A DNA stretch of 64,000 nucleotides, taken from Chryseobacterium phocaeense (GTDB lineage Bacteria; Bacteroidota; Bacteroidia; Flavobacteriales; Weeksellaceae). The DNA lies in assembly GCF_900169075.1 (NCBI RefSeq), contig NZ_LT827015.1, forward strand, positions 2,992,158 through 3,056,157. Direction: 5' to 3'. The translations under genes and the position numbers were made by a program. The notes under the pieces were generated by a model. The model had not been told where the DNA came from. It made no database searches and was given only the letters and a program-made list of their open reading frames with translations. Each line of letters starts with the position of its first letter. Position 1 is the first letter of the stretch. Positions 1-8,494 of this stretch are shown here, one piece after another.

Positions 1-196
1 CCTTATGCAGCAAAACAGAAAAATTCCCTTTCGGAAATTCTGTAGAAAACGGAAGCATATCATTGGTGATCAAAGGATCACAGGCGACCAGCTTTCCACT
101 TGAAAGGTAGAGTTTCCCAACTTCGAAGCTTTCCAGTAATGGGCTTTCCACGAAGTTTTTTGAGAATAGTTTTTTTATATTTTCCAGGTGTGTCAT
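1..196 (-). CDS. DUF4241 domain-containing protein (partial)
   Basis: Only the first 65 codons lie in the window; the gene runs off the left edge. The N-terminus has a stretch reading GKLVACDPLITND, which resembles the start of the DUF4241 family (function unknown, sometimes found near toxin/immunity loci). There is no signal peptide, so it is probably cytoplasmic. It starts 11 bases after the preceding small gene and probably shares the valS transcript. The family call rests on this short motif only. Confidence 0.6.
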   Translation of the reverse strand, partial: MTHLENIKKLFSKNFVESPLLESFEVGKLYLSSGKLVACDPLITNDMLPFSTEFPKGNFSVLLHK

Positions 197-207
197 CTTA
201 ATTTTAA

Positions 208-522
208 TTAGTCCTCACCACTCAATGTGATGTATACATTTTCATTCCCTACATTTTGACAAAATAGAATATCGTTCATTTCATCTTCCGGGCTTTCAAT
301 AATCAAAAGCTGATAGATTTTAGGGTCATTAGCCATTTCAATATTTTCTGTGGAAGTAATTTTAACAGATATTGCCAAACTTGAATTTAAAACAATATTT
401 ATATAATTATTTTCTTTCATACTTCCATCCAGCAGTTCTCCAATAAGATAAAACTCTTTTTTCCGCCTGATTGTAAAACTACTAATGACCCTAAAAGTCC
501 CAACTTTATCTTTAAAGTTCAT
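208..522 (-). CDS. hypothetical protein (104 aa), coupled to valS
   Basis: I do not recognise this 104-residue protein. It has no signal peptide or membrane segment and alternates beta-like hydrophobic stretches with acidic loops, so it is probably a small cytoplasmic domain. Its start codon overlaps the valS stop by one base (TAATG), which points to translational coupling. It is followed after 11 bases by the DUF4241 gene. The context suggests a valS-orf-DUF4241 operon, but nothing links its role to tRNA charging. Confidence 0.7.
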   Translation of the reverse strand: MNFKDKVGTFRVISSFTIRRKKEFYLIGELLDGSMKENNYINIVLNSSLAISVKITSTENIEMANDPKIYQLLIIESPEDEMNDILFCQNVGNENVYITLSGED

Positions 523-3137
523 TACAAACTTTTCAGTTTCTCTTCTAAAATAGCAATTTTATCCTGCGCATCTTTCTGTTTTTTGCGTTCTGCATCTACC
601 ACCTCAGGCTTAGCATTGGCAACAAACTTTTCATTTGAAAGTTTCTTTTCTACAGAGATCAGGAATCCTTTTAAATAAGCTACTTCCTCTTCCGTTTTCT
701 TTTTCTCTTCCGCTAAATCCAGGTTTTCGCTTAAAGGAATAGAAACTTCATTGGCTCCAACCAGGAAAGTAAAGCTTGGCTTATCAGTCTTTTCACCGAA
801 ATGAATTTCAGCAACATTGGCCAGCTTTCTGATCACGGCCTCATTGGCAAATGCTGAAGCACCGGTGTACACTTCCACCGCTTCTCTTGGAGAAATTCCT
901 TTGGTCTGGCGGTAGTTTCTGATTCCGGAAATAATCTCTTCCGCAGTTTCGAAGTTCTTAATGATGTCTTCATTAAATGCTTCCGCTTTTTTCTGCTGAG
1001 CCACAATTAATGCCTCTTCAATGCTTCTCTCAGAAATAGTCTGCCATAATTCTTCAGTTAAGAAAGGCATAAACGGATGAAGCAATTTCATTAATTCTTC
1101 AAAGAAATATATCGTCTTCTGATAAACTTCTTTTGAAATTCCTTCTCCATAATTTGGTTTGATGGCTTCCAGATACCAGCCGCAGAAATCGTCCCAGATT
1201 AATTTATAAATTAAATGCAGTGCATCTGAAATTCTGAACTTTTCAAACTGATCATTAATCTCGCCGATAGTTTTATTAAGCTTGTTTTCAAACCATTCAA
1301 TAGTCTGTGTATCTGCAGCATTCGCCGGTTTGTCTTCATGATTCCACATATTAATCAATCGGAAAGCATTCCAGATTTTTGTTGCAAAATTCCTTCCCTG
1401 CAACATCAGGTCTTTATCAAAAAGCAAATCGTTTCCGGCAGCAGAACTTAACAAAATCCCAACCCGCACTCCATCCGCACCAAACTCGGAAATTAATTCA
1501 AGCGGATCCGGTGAGTTTCCTAAAGATTTTGACATCTTTCTTCTCTGACTGTCTCTTACAATCCCTGTGAAATAAACATTTTTGAACGGAACTTCCTTTT
1601 TATATTCCAATCCTGCCATGATCATTCTGGCTACCCAGAAGAAAATAATATCCGGCCCTGTTACCAGATCAGCCGTTGGGTAGTAATAATTGATATCCTT
1701 ATTTTCAGAATCCAGAAGTCCATCGAATACAGACATTGGCCACAGCCATGACGAGAACCAGGTGTCAAGAGCATCATCATCCTGTTTAAGATCCGATATG
1801 GTAAGGCTCTGGTTTCCTGTTTTTTCTTTGGCCAGGTTTAAGGCTTCCTCGATATTTTTTGCAACTACAAAATCATTCTCTCCCTCACCGTAATAATAGG
1901 CAGGGATCTGCTGTCCCCACCATAGCTGGCGGGAAATATTCCAGTCACGGATGTTTTCCATCCAGTGCTTGTAGGTATTTTTGAATTTTTCAGGATAGAA
2001 TTTGATCTCATCATCCATTACAACATCCAAAGCTGGCTTTGCAATTTCAGACATTTTTAAGAACCACTGAACCGAAACTTTAGGTTCGATAACCGCACCT
2101 GTTCTTTCGGATGTTCCTACTTTATTTACATAATCTTCTGCTTTCAGCAAAAGATCTTTTTCCTGTAATTCTTTTGCAATCTGCTTTCTTACCTCAAATC
2201 TGTTTTGTCCGGCATAGTGAAGTCCGTACTCATTCAGGTTTCCGTCATCATCTAAAGCATCGATCATTTTTAACTGATGCTTCTGCCCGATCTCATAGTC
2301 ATTCGTATCGTGAGCAGGGGTAATTTTCAAGGCTCCGGTTCCGAATTCAATGTCCACATATTCATCTTCAATAATAGGAACTATCCTGTTAACGATTGGT
2401 ACAATTACATTTTTACCTTTCAGATGGGCATATCTTTCGTCATTTGGATTAATACATACCGCGGTATCCCCGAAAATAGTTTCGGGACGTGTAGTAGCTA
2501 CCGAAAGGAATTCTTCCGAACCTTCAATTTTATATTTCAGGAAATAGAGTTTTCCGTTCTGCTCTTTGAATATTACTTCCTCATCGGAAATATTGGTTTT
2601 CGCTTCCGGATCCCAGTTCACCATTCTGTAGCCTCTGTAGATCAATCCTTTGTTATAAAGGTCTACAAAGCTGATGATCACCTGCTCGGAAAGCTTGTCT
2701 TCCATGGTAAAGCGCGTTCTGTCCCAGTCACATGAGCAACCCAGCTTTTTCAGCTGTTCAAGAATAGTTCCTCCGTATTTGTGGGTCCAGTCCCAGGCGT
2801 GTTTTAAGAATTCTTCACGGGTAATATCTGATTTATTGACTCCTTCAGACTTCAGTTTAGCAACAACTTTGGCTTCAGTGGCAATTGAAGCGTGATCTGT
2901 TCCCGGAACCCAGCAGGCATTAAAGCCCTGCATTCTTGCACGGCGGACCAGAACATCCTGAATGGTATTGTTCAACATATGTCCCATGTGTAATATCCCC
3001 GTTACGTTGGGCGGAGGAATTACCACAGTATATGGAGGCTTATCATTCGGTTCTGAATGGAAGTATTTGTTCTCCATCCAGTAGCTGTACCACTTCTGTT
3101 CTGTTTCCTGTGGATTATACTTTTCTGAAATCTGCAT
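522..3137 (-). CDS. valS: valyl-tRNA synthetase
   Basis: This cytoplasmic class Ia synthetase charges tRNA-Val with valine. Its 871 residues are normal for the family. Visible motifs are the HIGH signature as HMGH (residues 50-53, preceded by PPPNVTG), the editing domain with TTRPET, WFSSWLWP in the catalytic core, KMSKS at about residue 534, and a lysine/glutamate-rich C-terminal coiled-coil arm that helps tRNA binding. The start gives the expected N-terminus with the KYNPQETEQKWY motif. It is the first gene of a three-gene minus-strand unit. Confidence 0.98.
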   Translation of the reverse strand: MQISEKYNPQETEQKWYSYWMENKYFHSEPNDKPPYTVVIPPPNVTGILHMGHMLNNTIQDVLVRRARMQGFNACWVPGTDHASIATEAKVVAKLKSEGVNKSDITREEFLKHAWDWTHKYGGTILEQLKKLGCSCDWDRTRFTMEDKLSEQVIISFVDLYNKGLIYRGYRMVNWDPEAKTNISDEEVIFKEQNGKLYFLKYKIEGSEEFLSVATTRPETIFGDTAVCINPNDERYAHLKGKNVIVPIVNRIVPIIEDEYVDIEFGTGALKITPAHDTNDYEIGQKHQLKMIDALDDDGNLNEYGLHYAGQNRFEVRKQIAKELQEKDLLLKAEDYVNKVGTSERTGAVIEPKVSVQWFLKMSEIAKPALDVVMDDEIKFYPEKFKNTYKHWMENIRDWNISRQLWWGQQIPAYYYGEGENDFVVAKNIEEALNLAKEKTGNQSLTISDLKQDDDALDTWFSSWLWPMSVFDGLLDSENKDINYYYPTADLVTGPDIIFFWVARMIMAGLEYKKEVPFKNVYFTGIVRDSQRRKMSKSLGNSPDPLELISEFGADGVRVGILLSSAAGNDLLFDKDLMLQGRNFATKIWNAFRLINMWNHEDKPANAADTQTIEWFENKLNKTIGEINDQFEKFRISDALHLIYKLIWDDFCGWYLEAIKPNYGEGISKEVYQKTIYFFEELMKLLHPFMPFLTEELWQTISERSIEEALIVAQQKKAEAFNEDIIKNFETAEEIISGIRNYRQTKGISPREAVEVYTGASAFANEAVIRKLANVAEIHFGEKTDKPSFTFLVGANEVSIPLSENLDLAEEKKKTEEEVAYLKGFLISVEKKLSNEKFVANAKPEVVDAERKKQKDAQDKIAILEEKLKSL

Positions 3138-3165
3138 AAATTCTATTTCTTTTGCTTACAACTTG

Positions 3166-3173
3166 CAAAAATA
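3166..3173 (-). promoter_or_regulatory. -7 promoter element for valS
   Basis: The minus strand reads TATTTTTG, a perfect match to the Bacteroidota -7 consensus TAnnTTTG, 28 bases upstream of the valS start codon. No clear -33 TTG is seen at the usual spacing. Confidence 0.5.
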
Positions 3174-3215
3174 GGCTAAAGAAAAAAAATTTTAAGTATG
3201 AATTAAAATAATTTT

Positions 3216-3223
3216 TAACTTTG
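3216..3223 (+). promoter_or_regulatory. -7 promoter element for the DUF1573 gene
   Basis: TAACTTTG matches the TAnnTTTG consensus and lies 42 bases before the chosen ATG. It argues against a start as far upstream as 3221, since transcription would begin after that point. Confidence 0.5.
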
Positions 3224-3265
3224 TTTCTCAAAATTTATCTAACAAACATATTAACATTCAAGAAT

Positions 3266-3730
3266 ATGAAAAAATTAATTGCAGGAATTGCATTATTTGG
3301 AACATTTGCACTGGCTTCTGCACAGACCATCACTTTTGACAAAACTACTTTTGATTACGGTACGATCAAGCCAAGTGCTGACGGTACAAGATTTTTCACA
3401 GTAACCAATACTGGTGACAAGCCTTTGATCCTTTCTAATGTAAAACCTTCTTGCGGATGTACAACTCCTGAGTTCAGCCAGGACCCGATCATGCCAGGAA
3501 AATCTGCTAAGATCAAAGTAGGATACAACACTACTCTTAACGGACCTTTCAACAAAATGATCGAGGTTTTCTCTAATGACCCAGCTAACAGCAGAAGCGT
3601 AATTTACATCAAAGGTAATGTAGATGCTAATGCTCCGGAACCAAAGCCGTTGACTGCTGAAGAACAGAAAGCAGCAGCTAAAGCTGAAAAGAAAGCCGCT
3701 AAACTTGCTAAAAAAGCAGCCGCGAAGTAA
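3266..3730 (+). CDS. DUF1573 domain-containing secreted protein
   Basis: This 154-residue exported protein starts at the ATG at 3266, which places a standard Sec signal peptide (MKKLIAGIALFGTFALASAQ) at the N-terminus. The mature part is one DUF1573 immunoglobulin-like (ASPM/SPD-2/Hydin-type) beta-sandwich. It shows the family features FDYGTI, FTVTNTGDKPL, the SCGCTTPE cysteine motif and the FSNDP segment near the end. The last 25 residues are an alanine/lysine-rich tail, probably helical and strongly basic. Its molecular role is unknown; a periplasmic or envelope location is inferred. It is a single-gene unit with its own promoter and terminator. Confidence 0.9.
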   Translation: MKKLIAGIALFGTFALASAQTITFDKTTFDYGTIKPSADGTRFFTVTNTGDKPLILSNVKPSCGCTTPEFSQDPIMPGKSAKIKVGYNTTLNGPFNKMIEVFSNDPANSRSVIYIKGNVDANAPEPKPLTAEEQKAAAKAEKKAAKLAKKAAAK

Positions 3731-3751
3731 TCTCTACTTTAAAAATAAAAG

Positions 3752-3783
3752 AACCGTCTTCATTTGGAGGCGGTTTTTTTATT
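3752..3783 (+). terminator. Rho-independent terminator after the DUF1573 gene
   Basis: A GC-containing hairpin (left arm AACCGTCT, right arm GGGCGGTT-like with G-U wobbles, ATTT loop) is followed by a run of seven T, 20 bases after the stop codon. Confidence 0.8.
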
Positions 3784-3905
3784 ACATTTAAATAAGATAT
3801 TAGAAATTAGAGGTTAGAAGTTAGATATTAGATTCAGATTTAGAAGTTAATGCAGACTTTCCCTTAATTTTTTAATTTCTGAATCTCTCAATTTTTTAAT
3901 TTTAA
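3784..3905. repeat. Low-complexity intergenic repeat (TTAGA word)
   Basis: The gap holds a string of near-periodic words such as TTAGAAATTAGA, GGTTAGAAGTTAGA and TATTAGATTCAGA. They are followed by partly complementary CTGAATCTCTCAA and TTTTTTAATTT segments. There is no coding potential. It resembles other short-period intergenic elements in the window, each with its own word. Confidence 0.5.
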
Positions 3906-3933
3906 ATTCTTCAATCATTAAATATAAAAAAAC

Positions 3934-4803
3934 ATGGACACCAATTTCTCAGATGATTTCCTGATCAAAGGAAAATTTTCAATCAAAAAAGTATCAACCG
4001 AATATAAAGGAAAACTGACCAAAGAAGAAGGCGGGCAGTTGCTGGTGATGGAGAAAGAAAAACTCCGTGAACTACAGGAAAAGCTTTACGCAGACGGCAG
4101 CAAATCCCTGCTTGTGATTCTCCAGGCTATGGATGCTGCAGGAAAGGACAGCCTGATAGAGCATGTTTTCGGAGGGGTAAATCCGCAGGGCTGTAATGTG
4201 ACCAGCTTTAAAACACCCAGCTCCAGAGAATATTCCCATGATTTCCTGTGGAGGCATTATCTGGCTCTTCCCCAAAAAGGAATGATCGGGATTTTTAACA
4301 GGTCCCATTATGAAAGCGTTCTGGTGTGCAAAGTCCACCCTGAATATAACCTCAGCGAAAAAACATGGTCTTCTGTAGAGGATTTTGATGCTGAATTCTG
4401 GGAAAATCGATACGAAAGCATCAGGAATTTTGAAAAACATCTGGCACAGAACGGAACCACCATTGTGAAAATATTTCTCAATGTCTCAAAGGACGAGCAA
4501 AAGAAAAGATTACTGGACCGGATCAACGAGCAGGAGAAAAACTGGAAATTTTCAACCGGAGATCTTCCTGAGCGGGCATTATTCCCACAATATATGGAAG
4601 CGTACGAAACTGCCATCAATGAAACTTCAAAGGATCACGCTCCGTGGTACGTACTTCCGGCAGACAATAAATGGTTTGCAAGAGTAGCCGCTATACAGAT
4701 CATTATTGATACGCTTGAAAAGATGGATCTGAAATACCCACAACTGAGTGAAAAAGAGAGATCCGGGCTGGCAGAAGCTAAGAAAACACTTGAAAGTGAA
4801 TAA
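3934..4803 (+). CDS. ppk2: PPK2 family polyphosphate kinase
   Basis: A 289-residue cytoplasmic P-loop kinase that transfers phosphate between inorganic polyphosphate and nucleotides. The PPK2-type Walker A AMDAAGKDS is at residues 65-73 and the Walker B-like segment IGIFNRSHYE at 118-127. The lid region, rich in arginine and lysine, includes KKRLLDRINEQEKNWKFS. One-domain length fits PPK2 class I or III rather than the two-domain class II. Nucleotide preference cannot be told from sequence alone. It stands alone between the DUF1573 gene and the L/S array. Confidence 0.93.
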   Translation: MDTNFSDDFLIKGKFSIKKVSTEYKGKLTKEEGGQLLVMEKEKLRELQEKLYADGSKSLLVILQAMDAAGKDSLIEHVFGGVNPQGCNVTSFKTPSSREYSHDFLWRHYLALPQKGMIGIFNRSHYESVLVCKVHPEYNLSEKTWSSVEDFDAEFWENRYESIRNFEKHLAQNGTTIVKIFLNVSKDEQKKRLLDRINEQEKNWKFSTGDLPERALFPQYMEAYETAINETSKDHAPWYVLPADNKWFARVAAIQIIIDTLEKMDLKYPQLSEKERSGLAEAKKTLESE

Positions 4804-4885
4804 ATTTAAACGGTAAAATATTACACAATAGCTAAGTATAGATAAATAAATTTAACTTAAAAGACACCAAAATGTGAATAATTTA

Positions 4886-4915
4886 TTGTTCATATCATTT
4901 TTTTTTATACATTTA
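4886..4915 (+). promoter_or_regulatory. Promoter of the L/S array
   Basis: TTG at 4886-4888, a 19-base spacer and TACATTTA at 4908-4915 match the Bacteroidota sigma-A promoter (TTG-N19-TAnnTTTG) with one mismatch. It lies 41 bases before the first lipoprotein gene. It is the only convincing promoter seen for the whole 9-kb array. Confidence 0.65.
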
Positions 4916-4956
4916 TCAAAAATTAATTGAGAACTACCAATCATTAAACTTTAGCT

Positions 4957-5334
4957 ATGAAAAAACATTTATTATTATCAGCATTCGCTATAATAAGTAC
5001 TATTTCCTGCAACAGTGAAGGAACAGCCGTAAATACCGTACAAAGTATGAAAACTCCGCAAATGGAGAATTTCGACAAGGCTTTCAAAAGTCTGGGTGAT
5101 CCGCAGAACAGACCTACTGAGGAAGAAAAAAAGAGAAATACCTCTGAACTGAGTGACCGAAGAAAGGCACTTCTGGTTCCTGCATCTAAAGAACTGATCC
5201 TTTCTTCCGGCGTTACAGAAGCTGAACTCACCAGAAAAACCGGTGGTGACATGAGCCAGATCATTGTCTGGGCAACCCAGATTTACATGCAAAAGAGCGA
5301 CGAGATCCGTAAAAACTTAAAGTCTGATCAATAA
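4957..5334 (+). CDS. Array lipoprotein L1
   Basis: A 125-residue protein with a lipoprotein signal and lipobox ISC, acylation expected at Cys18. The mature part from about residue 31 is the invariant L domain: MKTPQMENFDKAFKSLGDP, then charged helix-like stretches (EEEKKRNTSEL, SDRRKALL), SKELIL, TEAELTRKTGGDMSQ and a C-terminal IVWATQIYMQKSDEI helix. No named domain was recognised. L1 departs from the others at VQS for VES and KNLKSDQ at the end. It is the first gene of the array and sits 3 bases before the first S gene, so the two are probably co-translated. Confidence 0.9.
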   Translation: MKKHLLLSAFAIISTISCNSEGTAVNTVQSMKTPQMENFDKAFKSLGDPQNRPTEEEKKRNTSELSDRRKALLVPASKELILSSGVTEAELTRKTGGDMSQIIVWATQIYMQKSDEIRKNLKSDQ

Positions 5335-5337
5335 ATC

Positions 5338-5886
5338 ATGAAAAAGTTTTTACTGCTTCTCGGCATATGCTCCGTTTCTACGGCGTATGCCCAGGGAGGA
5401 ACGCTGATTATTCAGAATTTCACCACGAACTATGATTTCCACGGATCTCTTTATGCCAACAATAATGTAGGTGGTGGATGTTACCCGATGGTTATTTCAA
5501 AAGTTCCCGACGAGATCATCGTGCCTGCGGGCGCTGCTGCCAAGTATGAAAATTACAGAGACCAGTTCTCTACCTCCGGTTATCCGGTTTCTACCTGGAA
5601 CGTTTATCTGGCAGCAGGCTCTGCCGCTTCACCAAGACCGTGGAGCCATCCCAGTTTAATCCCAGGCGGCGTTATTTCCAATAACACCAGATGGTCTATG
5701 TCCAAATATCAGATGTATCATGCCGGAACTTCTGTGCCGGAGACTTACTTCAACGGAGATATCGGAGAAACAGCTCTGCCATGCAATACAGCCCCTGATT
5801 TTGTAGACTCCCCACCTTACGGAAGCGCCAAATGGTTTACCATCACTTCCGGTACAGACGTCTATACTTATCTTGTTATCCAATAA
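5338..5886 (+). CDS. Array secreted protein S1a (subfamily A)
   Basis: A 182-residue protein with a Sec signal peptide ending at about AYAQ. Subfamily A hallmarks are a beta-like start (TLIIQNF, then YDFHGS), Cys48 in GGGCYP, a VPAG turn, NYRDQFSTSGYP, TRPWSHP-like PRPWSHP, PGGVISNNTRW, KYQMYHAGT, Cys149 in LPCNTAPDF, and the C-terminal signature KWFTIT..YTYLVIQ. The two cysteines are conserved in all A members and could form a disulfide. There is no T9SS sorting domain. Function is unknown. Confidence 0.88.
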   Translation: MKKFLLLLGICSVSTAYAQGGTLIIQNFTTNYDFHGSLYANNNVGGGCYPMVISKVPDEIIVPAGAAAKYENYRDQFSTSGYPVSTWNVYLAAGSAASPRPWSHPSLIPGGVISNNTRWSMSKYQMYHAGTSVPETYFNGDIGETALPCNTAPDFVDSPPYGSAKWFTITSGTDVYTYLVIQ

Positions 5887-5898
5887 ACTTATATTACT

Positions 5899-6429
5899 AT
5901 GAAAAAGATCTCATTACTTGTATCTGTCCTGGCAGGAGTACTCTCTTTTGCCCAGACATCCCCTTTGATTATACAAAACTATAATACTTTTGATGCCGTA
6001 GGAAGGCTGCGCACGGGTACGCCGGGAGGTGTTCCGGGACCTTATATGTTTGCAGCTCCCAACGCTCCCTACGGTACTTACACAGTTCCTGCGGGCGCTA
6101 TGACCCAATACAATACGTTCAGTACTTCGGGTACAGCGGCGCTTCCCATCACGATATGGTATGTGACAGACCCTACGAACCCAGCCAATAACGGAGGCTA
6201 TCCTTACAATGATCCTTTCATTTCGTCGGTAATGAACTCTTCCAATGTATGGGGTGGATTTCATTTCTGGCTGACAGATCCTTCCAGTGGGGTAACAGAT
6301 ACATATCAATTGGGAGACCCTACGATATATTCTGGGTTTACCACTACAGGAACGGGAACTTTTTCAAGTGCTGACTGGTTCACCATCACCACACCAAGCG
6401 GCCCAACCACTTACCTGCAGATTTTTTAA
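5899..6429 (+). CDS. Array secreted protein S1b (subfamily B)
   Basis: A 176-residue secreted protein whose signal peptide ends at about SFAQ. It belongs to subfamily B: LIIQNYNTFDAVGR, a proline/glycine-rich segment ending YMFAAPNAPYGTYTVPAG, WYVTDPTNPANNGGYPYN, then F-WLTD, GDP, and a C-terminal DWFTITTPS..TYLQIF. It has no cysteine in the mature part, unlike subfamily A, but the N-terminal and C-terminal signatures show that A and B are distant homologues. It follows S1a by 12 bases and is followed by a hairpin. Confidence 0.87.
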   Translation: MKKISLLVSVLAGVLSFAQTSPLIIQNYNTFDAVGRLRTGTPGGVPGPYMFAAPNAPYGTYTVPAGAMTQYNTFSTSGTAALPITIWYVTDPTNPANNGGYPYNDPFISSVMNSSNVWGGFHFWLTDPSSGVTDTYQLGDPTIYSGFTTTGTGTFSSADWFTITTPSGPTTYLQIF

Positions 6430-6437
6430 GAAGTAAC

Positions 6438-6467
6438 GGCAGCTGTTCTGCAGCTGCCTGTTTTATT
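6438..6467 (+). terminator. Internal terminator-like hairpin in the array
   Basis: A perfect 8-bp stem (GGCAGCTG and CAGCTGCC, loop TTCTG) is followed by TGTTTTATT, 9 bases after the S1b stop. It sits in the longest gap of the array (137 bases) and could stop or thin out transcription after the first module. No strong new promoter is seen between it and L2. Confidence 0.65.
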
Positions 6468-6566
6468 GTACTTCATGAATACGGAAAGCAACCATTTTGC
6501 TTTTCCAGGATTTGTGATGCCTGAATGTAAAATTTTATTTAAACCTAATTCCAACATAATTTACTC

Positions 6567-6944
6567 ATGAAAAAACTGATTTTATCGGCTGTAATCGCCG
6601 TGGTAACGCTTGTATCGTGCAACAATGAGAATGCTGCCACCCATACCGTGGAAAGTATGAAAACCCCTCAAATGGAAAATTTTGACAAGGCTTTCAAAAG
6701 TCTGGGAGATCCACAGAACAGACCTACCGAAGAGGAAAGAAAAAGAAACACTTCAGAACTAAGTGACCGAAGAAAGGCGCTCCTTGTTCCTGCTTCCAAA
6801 GAACTCATCCTTTCTACAGGCGTAACCGAAGCTGAGCTGACCAGAAAAACTGGTGGTGATATGAGCCAGATCATCGTTTGGGCTACCCAGATCTATATGC
6901 AAAAGAGTGATGAAATCCGCAGAAATATTAAATCTGACCAATAG
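6567..6944 (+). CDS. Array lipoprotein L2
   Basis: A 125-residue paralogue of L1 with lipobox VSC and predicted acylation at Cys18. The signal peptide and the first dozen mature residues (CNNENAATHT) differ from the other copies, while from MKTPQMENFD onward the sequence is nearly fixed. Compared with L1 the domain carries EEERKRNT and an IRRNIKSDQ end. Many codons differ silently from the other copies, so the duplication is not recent. The stop is 2 bases before the next S gene. Function unknown. Confidence 0.9.
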   Translation: MKKLILSAVIAVVTLVSCNNENAATHTVESMKTPQMENFDKAFKSLGDPQNRPTEEERKRNTSELSDRRKALLVPASKELILSTGVTEAELTRKTGGDMSQIIVWATQIYMQKSDEIRRNIKSDQ

Positions 6945-6946
6945 AT

Positions 6947-7450
6947 ATGAAAAAGTTTTTAACTATTATCGGACTTTTGTTTATTTCATCTGCATTCGCG
7001 CAGGGAGGACCTCTTGTCATCAACAATTTTACGGCTTATGATTTTCATACCAGAATAACCGCAGCCAATCTTGCTACACCAGGCTGCTATTTTTATGTAA
7101 CCCTGGAAAATCCTGAGCTCGTCATTCCGGGCAATACCAATGCAAGCTACAATAGCTACAATATTCCGGGGACTTTCTGGAAAGTATCGTTATCCCCTAC
7201 CAATGCAACTACCAGAGCCGGAAGTCATGCAAGTCTTGCTTTGAACGGCGTAATTTCCGTGAATACAAAATGGGTGGTTTCTGAGTTCCAGTTTCATCAG
7301 TCGGGAACACCTATGTCCTCCGGAGCTGTAGGAGATACCTCTTACACATGTAATCCTGTCCCGAATACTTATTTCGCTCCGGAAGCTACTGTAGAATGGT
7401 TTACCATCACCAGCGGAGGAACCTCCTATACTTATCTGCAGGTTCTGTAA
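6947..7450 (+). CDS. Array secreted protein S2 (subfamily A, divergent)
   Basis: The shortest S protein at 167 residues, with a signal peptide ending at about SAFAQ. It keeps the A framework: LVINNFTAYDF, Cys47 in PGCYF, NGVISVNTKW, EFQFHQSGT, Cys135 in YTCNP, and the EWFTITSGG..YTYLQVL end. The NYRDQF-SSLYP block is replaced by a shorter NSYNIPGTFW segment, a clear loop deletion relative to other members. Tight 2-base spacing after L2 suggests coupled translation. Function unknown. Confidence 0.87.
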   Translation: MKKFLTIIGLLFISSAFAQGGPLVINNFTAYDFHTRITAANLATPGCYFYVTLENPELVIPGNTNASYNSYNIPGTFWKVSLSPTNATTRAGSHASLALNGVISVNTKWVVSEFQFHQSGTPMSSGAVGDTSYTCNPVPNTYFAPEATVEWFTITSGGTSYTYLQVL

Positions 7451-7502
7451 TGACCATATATAATTCAATTTTAAAATTTAAAACTAACATCCAATTCCTA
7501 TT

Positions 7503-7880
7503 ATGAAAAAACTTTTTTTATCGGCCGCTTTTGCTGCTTTAACCCTGATTTCATGTAATAATGAAAGTTCTGCCGTGAATACGGTGGAAAGTATGAAAAC
7601 GCCTCAGATGGAAAACTTTGACAAGGCATTTAAAAGTCTTGGCGATCCACAAAACAGGCCAACTGAAGAGGAAAGAAAAAGAAATACTTCCGAACTGAGT
7701 GACCGAAGAAAAGCACTGCTGGTTCCTGCTTCTAAAGAGCTGATCCTTTCCACTGGTGTAACTGAAGCTGAACTGACCAGAAAAACCGGCGGAGACATGA
7801 GCCAGATCATCGTATGGGCCACCCAGATCTATATGCAGAAAAGCGACGAGATCCGTAAAAATATTAAGTCAGATAAATAA
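7503..7880 (+). CDS. Array lipoprotein L3
   Basis: A 125-residue L paralogue with lipobox ISC at Cys18 and early mature residues CNNESSAVNT. The invariant domain is the majority form (VESMKTPQMENFD, EEERKRNTSEL, ILSTGVTEAEL, IRKNIKSDK). It heads the only module whose single S partner is of subfamily B, 26 bases downstream, so the same L protein pairs by position with both S subfamilies. Confidence 0.9.
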   Translation: MKKLFLSAAFAALTLISCNNESSAVNTVESMKTPQMENFDKAFKSLGDPQNRPTEEERKRNTSELSDRRKALLVPASKELILSTGVTEAELTRKTGGDMSQIIVWATQIYMQKSDEIRKNIKSDK

Positions 7881-7906
7881 ACACTAAACATTAAATCCAT
7901 TATGCT

Positions 7907-8452
7907 ATGAAAAAATTAACTGTTATTCTCGGGATAATAGCCGGAACCGCTATTTCCGCTCAATCTTCCTCACTGGTTATCAACAACTACAGCGCTTATG
8001 ATGCAGAGGGCAGATTTATGACCGTGGGGTCAATGGGCCTGGGATCATCCCAGCCGTATATGTATGCTCTTCCTAATCCTCCTTACTCCGTATATACCAT
8101 TCCTGCGGGAGGCTTTACCAAGTATGATAAATTTGACAATACAGGAATTCCAAATCCTATTCCGATTCCGGGATGGAATTATATTGATCCTTTAAACAGC
8201 GCCAATAACGGAAATTATCCCTACAATCATCCTATGATTACGGCAGTGACCGCTATTGATGAGTGGATGGGATTTGCCTTCAGACTTACCGATTCTACAG
8301 GATACACGTATGATACTTTTGAGGTTGGGGATCCGATTCTCTCCGGCGGCTTCTTAAGTTCTACCCAAACCGGTCCCAATACTCTGGTGACTGCAGACTG
8401 GTTCACCATCACCACACCGGGAGGACAGGTGACTTATTTCCAGATTTACTAA
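7907..8452 (+). CDS. Array secreted protein S3 (subfamily B)
   Basis: A 181-residue secreted protein with a signal peptide ending at about AISAQ. Subfamily B signatures are LVINNYSAYDAEGRFMT, YMYALPNPPYSVYTIPAGG, a proline-rich turn (NPIPIPGW), DPLNSANNGNYPYN, F-FRLTD, GDP, and a C-terminal DWFTITTPG..TYFQIY. No cysteine is present in the mature chain. It resembles S1b and S10 more than any A protein. It is 42 bases upstream of L4. Confidence 0.87.
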   Translation: MKKLTVILGIIAGTAISAQSSSLVINNYSAYDAEGRFMTVGSMGLGSSQPYMYALPNPPYSVYTIPAGGFTKYDKFDNTGIPNPIPIPGWNYIDPLNSANNGNYPYNHPMITAVTAIDEWMGFAFRLTDSTGYTYDTFEVGDPILSGGFLSSTQTGPNTLVTADWFTITTPGGQVTYFQIY

Positions 8453-8494
8453 ATCTTCAAATCCATTTAAAATTTAACACTATACGATTTAATT

